NCBI GenBank assembly: GCA_963969595.1
Contig: OZ018415.1
Coordinates: 22,263,782 to 22,327,781, forward strand
Direction: 5' to 3'
DNA: 64,000 nucleotides
DNA from: Neckera pumila
Lineage: Eukaryota; Streptophyta; Bryopsida; Hypnales; Neckeraceae
Part shown: one piece after another, positions 25,423 to 36,643 of the stretch
How positions within the stretch are numbered: position 1 is the stretch's first letter
Layout: each line of letters begins with the position of its first letter
Notes under the pieces: model-generated
What the model saw: the letters and a program-made list of their open reading frames with translations, nothing else
What the model was told of the DNA's origin: nothing
The model's database searches: none
Made by a program: the position numbers and the translations under genes

Positions 25423-28400
25423 GACGACCCTATGTCTTGCGCGTTCCTCCAGGTTTCCTGAAATTTTGAGCAGCGTCAATTCATCAATGTCATGTAGTAG
25501 ATCACAATCTCAGCTTGTGCAAGCTCAGTATGCACAAATTACATGTTATCGAACTTACTGAGCCAAAATCGTTTAGTCATTCATATCGCTCTTTCTTGCA
25601 ATGCACAACCTTTCATATTCACTCAATTTTGGTCAAAGCTGTCGGCAATTGACATCCAATAAACAGAATAATCTGATTTCAAACATCCAAAGGCTCTTGA
25701 AAGCTGAAACAGTAGCCACTGCAATTAGGTCCTCCAGTGCCCTGTTCTAAAACCCTAACACAATTTGTATACGAAACGAGAAGCTTTCTGTGTGTTATCA
25801 AACACAGAAAATCACAACGAGAGAACCACTAGCCAATTCTATCGGGACCAACAAACCTGCGACAGATTTCAACAAAATCCACGACCCCCTGTCTCCTCAA
25901 TTAGATATTCGAACAGGGTAATGTCTTCGATTTCATTTCTATTTTATTACCCTTCGCAAAACCTCAATCCTCTACATTGAAAAGTTACAGAATGAACATA
26001 TATCTGCAACAGCCTGGAATACAACTGGGTTCATGGGAGCCTAAACTATCCCTCTACTTGAGTGAAAGCTGGATGCACTGGACAAAAAATACCGAAGCCA
26101 CTCCGCACGAAATTCCCAGACATTTGAGTTCTCAATGAATACTTTATCAACATTCTGATGTACTCTAAAGTACTCAAGATAGAGTGACTGAAAAAAGCAG
26201 AGCAATCAGCATAAACAAGAAAAGGGACAGACCTCTAAGAGTCAGCAAGTCAATTTTAAGCTTTGAGAAGCTAGGATATCCATTAGAGAATTCGAGAAGA
26301 TTTAAAAGCATATACCTTCAGTTCCGTCCATTAAGATGATTCGTTCAAAGCAACTGAATCAACAACATCAACGCACGGGTCCGTCCTCTTCATCAACCAA
26401 TATGAACTGGAACAGAAACAACCTAAGCACAATCACTATATGATCATTTGCGAGTCCAGATGATAAAATAGTCGTAAACTTAAGGAAAACTCCAATTTGA
26501 CATCCCATAATACCTGGCCGGCAAATCATATGCTCATGAAAACGCAAACTCCATCATAATCATAACACACATTCAATCGCTCCAGGTCTCTCAAGATCCA
26601 AGACAGCTATCGAGGGCGAAGACAACCGATACCAAACAGAAACTACAAAGAAATCGTACAATAAAGAAATCTATAATCCGACGGCAACTGCATGAACAAC
26701 TTGAAAATTCTTGAAACCTAATTCACAACTTCGTAACTCCATGCTCTCATAAAAGTGCCTTGCCAAACCAACTTACGAACTCCTAGAACTCTGCACCAAT
26801 ATAAAACCTTCCCAAATCACTTCCGAGATCCAACAAACTAAACCGAGTCAGAAAAAAACAAGCCGCTCTCGGCTAAATTCGGACAGATCTCGTTGATCAC
26901 TCTCACGCAAAATACACCGAAATATTTTTTCAGAAGGCCGCAAAATACACCAATTCGATTCGCTACCCATGAAGTTGCACCAATATTACACAAGTCCACG
27001 GCAATCGCACGAAGAATTCTGAAATTCTTGAGACCTAATTCACAACCTTGTGACAAATAAAACTAAAACCCTGAAACACTGCCCAGACTTACCTACTTAA
27101 AAACTCCCAGACCTCGTCCGCCCGCACCACTTCAAAAACTCACCACTGCACTTCCGAGAGCCAACAAGCGCAAAGAGGTTCGAAAAAAAAATCGATATTA
27201 ACAAAAATTCAGACGGAGCTACTTACTCACTCTCACTCACACTCAACCAAAAACGTTCTTCCAATAGATAATGCACCAATTCGATGCCCGTGAAGTTGCA
27301 CTGGTCTTTTAAAAATTCGAAACTCTTGAAACCTAATCCATAAATTTCTGACTAATTCTGTAAAACAGTCGCCCTTACCAACTTACGAGCTCCCCGAGTT
27401 TTTGAAAACCTGAACCACTTCGAAACCTAACCTAGCCACTTCCCTTCCGAGATCCAACGAACGCAGAGACAAGTTACAAAAAAAAGGATGAAAATTGATG
27501 TTCAGACACAGATCAACTGATGCACCAAACTTCCGAAAGAAGGCTAAAACAAGCTACCAATTCGGTGCCCGTGAAGCCGCACCACCGTTTTCATTGACAG
27601 AAGGGGGACGAGGAACGCGTCACCTGCAGCTGACAAGTGGAAAAGGAAATGGGACAGGCATGGTCGGCAGTGCAACGTGTTGGGCAATGGGGGCCGCACC
27701 GGCACCTCCGAAGTTGAGGTCGGCGAGAGAGACGAAGTTCCATATGCGTTCCCAATAGATACCTGGACGTTCCCAAAGAGGGTATCCGGGAATTGATTGA
27801 GGACCGGCAGTGTGAGAATAGGTTGAGAGATTTCTACTGAACCAGTTGGGGAGTTCTCATTGGCCACAGTACGTGTGCATGGGGTCATCAATATTTATGT
27901 TCCAATCGAGGACCCGGATCTGGACTTTGGTGATGATTTTCGACCAAATATATGCTGACGCGTGGAGTACGTGAGGATTAAAATGGGATAAGCTTAGAGC
28001 ATCTCCTGCACCCCTCCAAACAACCCCTTCAACTCTAATTTTGGATGATAAGCAATCAATTCTAGTGTTTTCACAATATATTTTCACTCTATACGCTATA
28101 AGTAATAAGGTCATATTTGAAGGTGTCACTTATCCCTCTCTACGTTATAAACTCTCTTGGGATTAACAAGTCGTCATAATAAATGATAGCTTACTTATTG
28201 CTTTTGCAAGTTCTATGACTTGTGGTTGATTGGAAGTATATTTTAGGGAGTTGCACTACAAGTGGCCATCCCCTCTACATTAGATGGATCTGGATTGAAG
28301 GAGCCTGACTATTTGGAGGGCTGCAGAGATGCTCTTACTGTAGAAAAGTCCAAATAATTGAAGGACTGCAACAATTATATTGACTACCGTAATAAATTTG

Positions 28401-29577
28401 AGTATGATAGATGTGCATTTCTATGCAAAGAGCATGTAAGATTTAACATGCTTTAGTGCCAAGAATATTTCAGATTTTTTAACACGACATAAAGTTGTAG
28501 TATATGACACTAATTTGAAACCATCTTGCTCATTGCAATTGAAAGTGTTTTCATACATAGCAAAAAAAACTACTCAATATTTATAAAAAAAAATTTGATG
28601 TTTTAACCCTTAAATCAATATGTACCAATGTGGAAGAATCAATTTTAACACATCTACCAAAAAACTTTGACTCTTTGTAATTCTTACATACAATATCCAA
28701 ATGTTGTGGTCTGTAATTCGGAAACGCCATTCTGTGGTGTTTAAATGAATATCCAATGAGCTGCAAAGCTATTGGAAGCACTTTTCATCTCCATTTTGCC
28801 TTGATAACCTTGCATGTTGAGTTATGAAGAATATCTAATTGAGTTTGTAGTCTTGCTTGTGTTTATCTTCACATAAATGAGAAGTTTTAACTGAAAAATA
28901 GACCACAAAATATGCCATTTTAGTGTCTTTTGGGAAGTTGTTGCTCTTTGCTCTAAATCTAAAATTTCTCTACAAAAATGATGTTTTCTAAGTTTGAGGC
29001 CAACTAACAAAATGAAGGTCATCTACTCTAATTTCTATTCTAATTTGAATTTTGAAAAAATTCCTAATATTGAATATTTTATTGCAATTTGAACTTTGGG
29101 TGTATTTTCAATGTCTATTATTATCTAATTATAGAACAAAATGGAGCTTGAACTTATACCATGATGTTTGTCATTGTAATATACACATGTTGAAATTTAA
29201 AGATTTTTTTAAATAATTTTCTACTTGATGTGATATTTCTTCACTTTTTCTTCAAAAATTCTCAAAAAAATCAATTTTCCACCAAAAAATCTAAAAATTT
29301 TGGGATGTAATTTCATCTCTTAAAAATAAATACAAAATTTTCCATACATATCTAGTTGCAAAATGGTAGCAAATTGAGTGATGGACAGTGAGGCTTGAAA
29401 TGAATGGTCATGGGTCCGTCATTTAGAAATTAATGTGTTGGAACCTACATTCATTTGTCAACAACAAAAATATGAAAATTTGACCAACCTTATATGGGTA
29501 ATAGTAACTATGCACAGTAACAGAAAGTGGTGGACTTTGGGTGCCCTTCTTAGGGGATATTGTCCATTAGCCCATTA
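25423..29577. other. Upstream region of the E3 ligase and AT-rich spacer
   Basis: 25.4-27.6 kb is moderately GC-rich and probably contains the 5' leader exon(s) and promoter of the minus-strand E3 ligase gene. It includes degenerate tandem repeats (separate entry). From about 28.0 kb the sequence turns AT-rich, with no recognisable gene up to the MITE at 29.58 kb. Confidence 0.4.
26640..27600. repeat. Degenerate tandem repeats of about 300 bp
   Basis: Three to four diverged units share, in order, a CTTGA(A/G)ACCTAATTCA-like block (near 26712, 27025 and 27325), an ACTTCCGAGATCCAACAAAC-like block (26819, 27152, 27445) and a GCACCAATTCGATGCCCGTG-like block (26948, 27271, 27551). The spacing is about 290-330 bp. 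The array lies upstream of the E3 ligase gene and contains no open frame longer than chance. Confidence 0.6.
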
Positions 29578-29579
29578 TA

Positions 29580-29780
29580 CAATAGAACCTCCCTAAGTTG
29601 ATCCTCCATAAGCTAATAAACCTCTGTAAGGTAATTTTGACAGACCGGTCCCGGACTTGTCCTCATAACAAAGGTTATAACTAAAAATGTCCGTCTATAA
29701 GTTAATAAACCTCCCTAATGTAGTCTTGTCAGACCATTTGAAACCAGTCTGGGACTGATTAGTCTAGAGAGGTTCTATTG
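29580..29780. mobile_element. Tc1/mariner pogo (Emigrant/Lemi-like) MITE, 201 bp
   Basis: The ends CAATAGAACCTCCCTA and, in reverse, CAATAGAACCTCTCTA are inverted repeats with one mismatch, and each is flanked by TA (29578-29579 and 29781-29782). The subterminal AGCTAATAAACCTC and GGTCCCGGACTTG blocks resemble the Emigrant/Lemi pogo-like MITEs of plants. The interior repeats the AATAAACCTC motif and is non-coding. The TA duplication and motif content together make the assignment good. Confidence 0.8.
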
Positions 29781-29782
29781 TA

Positions 29783-32700
29783 CAATGTTAATGACCATTA
29801 CAAAGTCTAATGCAAGTAGCTTCTCCAAGTATGTTTCAAACCAAGTCCCTTGTAGAACCTTGCCACTGCCTTTGCTGTTTTGCAATTTTACTCCGACGGA
29901 CAGCTTTGCTTCTTTCTAGTACATTCTACTAACACAAGAATGTCGCCAATATGAGGTCTAGAATTTTATTTGTGAGCTCCACTCTTCTCTGTACTTCCAA
30001 CAAAAGAAGGTGAGCGTTCACAGAAGTGGCTAAATTTCACTTCATTGCTACTTAAAATTTTGAGGAGTTAAAAGTATATTGGAAAAAATCTTTGAAAATT
30101 TTAGATTTTAGTCAATACTGCAACAAATAATAGAGTTTGGTAGCCAATGTGCAACTTCCTTTACATTGAAATTAGCATCTATTTCGTTAGTTTTGTATTC
30201 TAGTACTCCCAATAATCCTTGAAAACTTGCAAAATATGATCTTTTCTATTTTTTTTTAATACTACTCACTCTCAAGATAGCCAAAATTGATGCCCGTTTG
30301 TCTTGGAGGTAGCATATTGCACCAAATCCTTATAACTTAGGTAGCATGTTGCACTAAATTCCATAAAGCAATTCTGGGGATCACTGGTGAGCATCCTCCA
30401 TGGCATTGAAGCATTGACAACAGCGTGAACAGAGTTGTAATCTAACCACTAGATTTTGAATATATAGGTACTGGATGCAATGAAAATTTCAAAGTAGAAG
30501 TGTCGCACATAGATAGCCTTAAAAGGCAGGTTATAAGCGGTAGCTTTGTTAAGTGGCTTAACAGGTGTAGGATTAAGGTTGGATCACTGTGAAGCTTGGG
30601 CAGCTACCGGTGGATAATGAGAATCACCCATTACAGGATAGTATACAAAGTCGATGGAGAATAACTTCATTTTTTAGGCACTTGTGATGAGTTGTGGGGT
30701 CGTCCATTTGTGGAGTTTGTCCCCCGCTTGAAGGAGAAAGGATTGGCCGAAGAATCTCCTTCAATGCTTTTAGCTATACTGTATGTTGCGTACCACCTCC
30801 AAATTGTTATGACTTTGCTTTTTTTGTTGAGCAGATTGTCACTGTCCTGAGGTACAGTGAGTCCTAAAATGTTTGCAAGCTGGATTTATAGTCGGTAACC
30901 TCAAGTGTGACACCATTCATAGATACTGGTTTGAAGATGAACACCTGCTTCAAGCTTATGTTGCTGTGGTGTAGCCATGGCGCAATCTTTGTGTGAATAA
31001 CTGGACATGACTGAATTAAGATTCCACGAGAGTTGGATTGTTGAGCTGCAATCCTGTACTTGCAGGTCAGTTTTGTAAGCAATCAAGCAACATTTGAAGC
31101 ATGTAATAAACGAGCAAGTTTGAAGAATATCCGAAAAGCAAAGGAGTTAATTTTGATTAAAACTCTTTTCGCTCTTCGTGAACTATGAAACTCCTGAATT
31201 AGTAAACTGTGAAAATGAAAAATGTCATTTCGTACAGAGTCCTGGACACATTTGCTTGGACTGGCGGAGACTCTGAGAGCTCTCAACTAATTTGCAAGCA
31301 AACGAATACAGGTGAGATACTTTTACTTATGTTAAATGATGCGATTCCCAGGCATTCAAGAGTACAAGAAGTGTGATAATTAGAAGGTTCACTGTAACAA
31401 GTACAACGAAGACGATGAAGTCGTTGCAAACTTGATCAACGAGAGTCCAGCGTAGCAGAAAATCCGCAGGGAAGAGGACGATTCCTTTTCACAGAGAACC
31501 TCAATACTCAATCTCCAAGGTACTAAAAATTTCACCAGGTGCGGGAGGTTGAGGACGAAAAACAACCAATACAGAGAGGTATGTGCCAATCGAAGCGCGC
31601 AGGGCGTCTACTTAGACACTAAAATTCGCGGTAGATGGGGTGTATTTCTCGTAGAGGAGATGACGAAGTTCAAAGTTTTCCAGGATTCTGTTTGGTGGTA
31701 ACCCTCTCTGAGGTACAGTACCCTCGTCGACGGAATTATCTTCGTTCCTACGTTTTCCTCCGCGTCGAAGAAATCACCAGACCAATAACTTAAGCTCTGG
31801 CTAGCTATGATGGGTCACACGCAATCGGAAACAGTCTTCTCGCTGACGTCATCCACGTTCAACAGTAATGCTTCACGTGGGACGGCTGACACTATTGGTA
31901 CCATTTTTGCCACTCCTGCCCAAAGCGACCCCACCACCGTCCTAGGCTCCCGGTCAGCCGTTCACTGGCGACCTCCATCGACTTCCCCAAACCCCAGCCT
32001 CTGCAACTTTTCTAGTCTTGCTTTCTCTGCGTCCTATTTGCGTCTGCTTGTTGGTAGTTCTCGAGCTATGGTGTCTCCGCAGCTTCGTCCTGCGAGCTTA
32101 TGTACACAAGGAGGAGAAGACGAGGCCCTGCTCTCATGCACGTGACGTTGTTTTTCCCCTGTCAAGTTCTTCTCCGCTGCGTCATTTCGTCGCTGGAGTG
32201 TCTTACAAGCCAGAGAGACGACCCTCAATGCTCTTGGATCCTCACGGCAGTAAGGTGTGTGCACTTACGAATGCGTTCAAGTGTGAGACTGAGTGTGGTT
32301 CGCTTATCGTACTGCGTCAGATCTGGTTGGTTTTTGGTAGCAAGTGAACAAGCATTTCTGCACGTCTTAGTGTGTCGTTTTGGGATACTGTGTGAGTGAC
32401 TTTTGCATCTGGAAAGCGGTTTTATAGGTGTTCCTAGTTTTAGTAGGCTCTTGTGCTTGGATCTTGTGTTTGATTTTTGTATTACAATTAGGATTAGAGT
32501 AAACTTGCCAATCATCACACAGAGAAAGTTCAAATCTTTCTCTCAATAAAATAGAGACTTGCCTGCTCTGAAATTTGGGGCGATTATCAAATGTCTTGTT
32601 AAGATTCACCTTCAAAAAACAAAATGCAAAACGGTTTCTTCCTACAACTTTTATTGCAACTTAAATGCAATGACGCTGAAATTGAATTAAAAAAATTCTG

Positions 32701-32803
32701 CGGTGCGGTTACTGTTCGATGACACAAAAGTTTCATCTCATCGCGTTCCATTTCGTTCCCAAAAATGTTTGAATAAACTTTCTGTTGCTGGATGATATTT
32801 CAG
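29783..32803. other. Spacer rising to a GC-richer promoter-like zone
   Basis: 29.8-31.3 kb is AT-rich, with short frames I cannot assign. 31.6-32.3 kb is clearly more GC-rich with ACGT-core boxes (separate entry) and may be a promoter or leader for transcription toward the NLR gene. The frames here (for example 31807-32145 on +) are Ser/Thr-rich and match nothing I recognise, so I do not call them genes. Confidence 0.35.
31844..31879. promoter_or_regulatory. Two ACGT-core boxes: TGACGTCA and CACGTG
   Basis: TGACGTCA (31844-31851) is a palindromic bZIP/TGA-type site and CACGTG (31874-31879) a G-box, 22 bp apart in a local GC-rich zone. Both are short and could be chance. Their pairing in the only GC-rich non-coding zone for kilobases is the reason to list them. 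Confidence 0.3.
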
Positions 32804-33386
32804 GTGAGGACCAACGACTAGACGACTAGGATTTCCAAGGTGGCGGCTTCGTATGTTAGGTTTCACTGTTGTTGGTTTAAGCTTGCCAGCCTCGTTGTGT
32901 GTTCTTCCACTGCTGATCGCGTCGTCCTTCCGCTGTTGATCATGGTGAGTTTCCGTTTCAATTTTGTAGAAGCTCCTGTTTTTTTTTCTTCTTTCTCTGG
33001 CGTTTTTTGGAGAGCTTTGGGTGTGGTTTAAAGATTTTGGGTTCTGGATTCCAGTGTGAAGAAGAAAGCCTTGTGATTTGGAAATAGGTCTTCCGTTGAT
33101 GAGTGTCCTAGTTGTGATTAATTAAAGAGTGAGCTCTGCTGTCGTTCGTGATGTTACTACTTTAGGTTTCCCTTGAAACTTTCTGTCTTTTGTTGTTTTC
33201 GCGAGGTGGTTGTGCGTTTGGTCGCTACGTTCTAGCAATATAGTGCGGGGCTGCCGCATTGTGCAGTATCAATGACTGTTGTATTCTCTTTCTTGAGCTC
33301 TACAGTTTAAATTTTCGTTTTGCACCTGTTTTTTTTCTTTGCAGGCATTTCCTGGATGGCCCGAAGTGGAAGAGGTCCTGCTTCTG
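32804..33386 (+). other. Possible 5' leader exons of the NLR locus
   Basis: Two exon-like pieces have matched splice signals: 32804-32944 (TTTCAG before, GTGAGT after) and 33345-33386 (TTTGCAG before, GTATGT after). The second contains an ATG at 33356 followed by MARSGRGPAS and ends in phase 1. That does not fit the exon starting at or before 36644 as I read it, so these are more likely untranslated or belong to an alternative transcript. Confidence 0.3.
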
Positions 33387-36300
33387 GTATGTTTTCATGC
33401 ACAATGGCCCTGACTGAGGGTTTACGAGACTAGCATGTTTTAGGTTGCTGAGTAATGTTGAACCTGGAAAGAGAGTGGGGTGATGTGGTCCAATACACAT
33501 GTTGGCCTTAATTTCCTGATCACAGATTGCTTATCACTAATTCTAATTCAAATCCCGTCACTGTAACAGTTCATAAGTTGACAAACTTCCATGCCAATAT
33601 GTCTCATGGTTTATGACGAATTCCTTATCTTCTCCTGGCCTTGGGATTTCATCATCGACCTACTGGACTGTTGATGCTCTATCATGCCTTGCGCACTTGA
33701 AATAGGCAGATTCAACTTCACGGAATTGTGGAATTTGTCTTCCTTGTCTGATTGCTTATCCCTGGTTCAGAGAATTTGCTAAATGTCAGCGGAATACTAA
33801 GCCTCAAACACTTTAAAAGTCTTTGAAGTAGCTCAACAGCACTAAAATGAGCTCCACGATTCTTGTGCAAGCCACGGCTCCTTTGTGCAGTTCGTCATGA
33901 ACTCGATGTGTTAAAAATGACATTCTTGACAACGCCGCAATGGGCTGTTATTAAACACTTCATTAATTCTTGAAATCGTCCAGGCAATTATATATCCAAA
34001 GGTTATTTAGGTTTCATCCATCTGCATGAAATTCCATGTCCTCATCCAAATTTCAGATATCAGCTAACCTTGAGCAATATATCATCCAATTAAAAACATG
34101 CGTTCTTAATGTGGCGATTCAAACTTTGCAATTGTTCCTAGAGTTTGTGTTGTGTGGTAATAGGGACGGCTATTGTCTTATATTTGGATATGTGTCGTAA
34201 AAAGTAGGTTTACTCTAGTAGCCCACACTAGGGCGTTGCTTGTAGTTGTATAGCAGCTCTAGGGGCAATACTTGAGTTGGAAATCATTTCCTTTGTGTGG
34301 TATTAAAGGAGCTTGTCAATTGAGGGTTGGTGCTATTCCATGGGTGAATTTGCTAAATTGAGTATGCAATGATTGGCAAATTGGTTCTAGAATTTGACTG
34401 AATGAATGAATGGTTGCACTGTTGTACGAATGATCAAACTTGGGAACACTTATAAAGGACTTATACCTCTTGCTAGAATGGTAGGTTAAGAGTGCGGACA
34501 TTGATGAGCTATGAATTCTCAAGAAGAGCGGTGGAGAAAGCTAGACTTCATATTTTACGTATTTTGAGTTTCTCATGGTGTTAAGTGATCTTTGACGAGG
34601 CCTAAGATTGAATGTCTTATTAATTTACAAGGTAAGATAAGACCCCAAAACATTCTATATCAAGCTTTGCATTTGTTATCTTTTCAAAAATACGGCATTG
34701 AAATTGAAATTGCAATGTGCAGATTCATTTGTGGTTAAATCTTGAGACTGGGGATAGTTAGTGATGTACATGGTGAATATCATAGATACAACCAATTGCA
34801 ACATACATCTAAAGGTTCCACTTGAAAATCTTGTTTAATTGTGTTCACAATGATTGACATTAGCTACGAGTGAAGTTTGAATTCTATTGCATTCTATTGA
34901 ATTATTGGCTCTTGGGGGCATGGATTTTCACTTTGATTTGAAGTATTTGAAAGAGTCACATCATTGTATGTACAATATATCTTTGGAGTGTCACCTTTTG
35001 TTGAATATATTCTATTGATAGAGGGCAGAGCTCCATTAGTGGTCATCACTTTGTAAGCCAATATTAAGTAGTGTATTAACCTAGGGAGAGGGATTGACTT
35101 GAATATATCTAAGGGTACCAAGTTCAATCTTGCAATGGCCTTGAAATTAGAAAAATTCTTTTTTAAAATGCATTTGTATTGCGAGTTATTACAACTAGAA
35201 TCAAATAATAGTCCAATATTTTATTTAGCACTAGTTTCTATGAGTGAAATTTTATGTTAATGTTTAACTCTAGATTCCTAGAAGGATGAGACCTATCACC
35301 AAGTTACTTTACCAAAAATGATTTGATTTTTGGGGCAATAGGTGCATTCTTCATTTCCACAATGATTTGGAAAGTTATCCATTGGCTATTTTTTGGCTAT
35401 AGCAGCCTCAAGAGGTTAATTAGTCAATCAATAAAATGCATCAAATGAATTTATAGCTCCTTTGGTATAGCAAGTGTTCCTTATTTAAACCCAACTTTGT
35501 CCTAGTCATTTGTATTTTTAATTGTTTTCTTTCTGTAACTAGGGTTTAGGGTCTGAGCATGTGTTTGTGAATTAAGGTATATTCCTTCATTATAATGGAG
35601 CACAAATGAAAATTGTATATGCTCGATTTTTATTTGTGTATTTTGAGTTCTTCAAAATAGTTTTGAATTTTTGAAGTTGAATTGACAAGTTTTAAAAGCA
35701 CCCCTACCTTATAATGTTTGTTATTAGTCCATTGAAAAATCCAATATGTATCATTGTTATAGGATCTCTTACCTCTTTAGATTAGGGAATGTAATAGGTT
35801 TGCCCTTCCAAATGGGAGACATTATCTTTGAGCAAATACTAAACTTCTTTAGTCTTTTTCCATATGTTCTAGAAGTTCTCAACTTCGAATACATGTTATG
35901 AGGCATTTGTTGTTTTAGGATAGAAAGTCATTAACATTTGATTAATTTGCAAAATTCACTACCACTGGTTTCATGAAGTTCTATTGCCTTGATGATAGTA
36001 ATTTTATCCCACCCCTTTCCAAAAGTTTAAGCTTTGGTTTGAAATATCGATAGTTTAGGTTTTGAAGAAATTTGAATCAACTATTATGATATGATGTTGC
36101 CATCAGCATGAGTTGTAGTTATAAGTTAGACAATGAGTATGTTGTTTATGTTTCAATTTTTGAAAGATGCAATATGAAAGTGCACAAGTAGGATGGCCTT
36201 GAGAGTATAGGTGCCAATTAATGAGGTAATGTTTATGCTATTTAGTGCATGCTTTTATAAAGTAATGGTGAGAGATTAATTTTAATGGACTGGAGTTGCA

Positions 36301-36643
36301 AATTCTCATGTTATATTAGAATTGGATAAAGATTTTCTGGATGGGTGAAAATGAATATGGTATTCAAGATTTGTGAAGTTATAAGATTTTGGATCAAGGA
36401 CACTAAACAAAATGAATGCTATGATGATGTACCTTGTCATTTTTATTTTATTGTGTGATATTAGATTTGTATAGGAAATGCTTAATAGATTTGACACAAC
36501 TCCTTGTATGTGATAGTTTTGAACATATGAGTTAATTGAACTTTTCTTGGGACCTTGCTTGGATGTTATCTTTTGACTATTTTTTTTGGATGTTTTGAAA
36601 GCTAGAATACAATATCAATATTTTACTCCATTTGGTGCTTGAA
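33387..36643. other. AT-rich interval before the NLR coding exons
   Basis: This is either a long 5' intron of the NLR locus or intergenic DNA. All frames are closed at short intervals and I see no transposon ends or recognisable protein fragments. Confidence 0.5.

Noticed and set aside
31807..32399. Ser/Thr- and Arg-rich frames in the GC-rich zone
   Set aside because: No domain, no splice-bounded exon and several overlapping frames of similar length; better explained as GC-rich promoter or leader DNA.
35536..35556. Telomere-like AGGGTTTAGGGT
   Set aside because: Only about two units are present, with no array around them; chance or a trivial relic.
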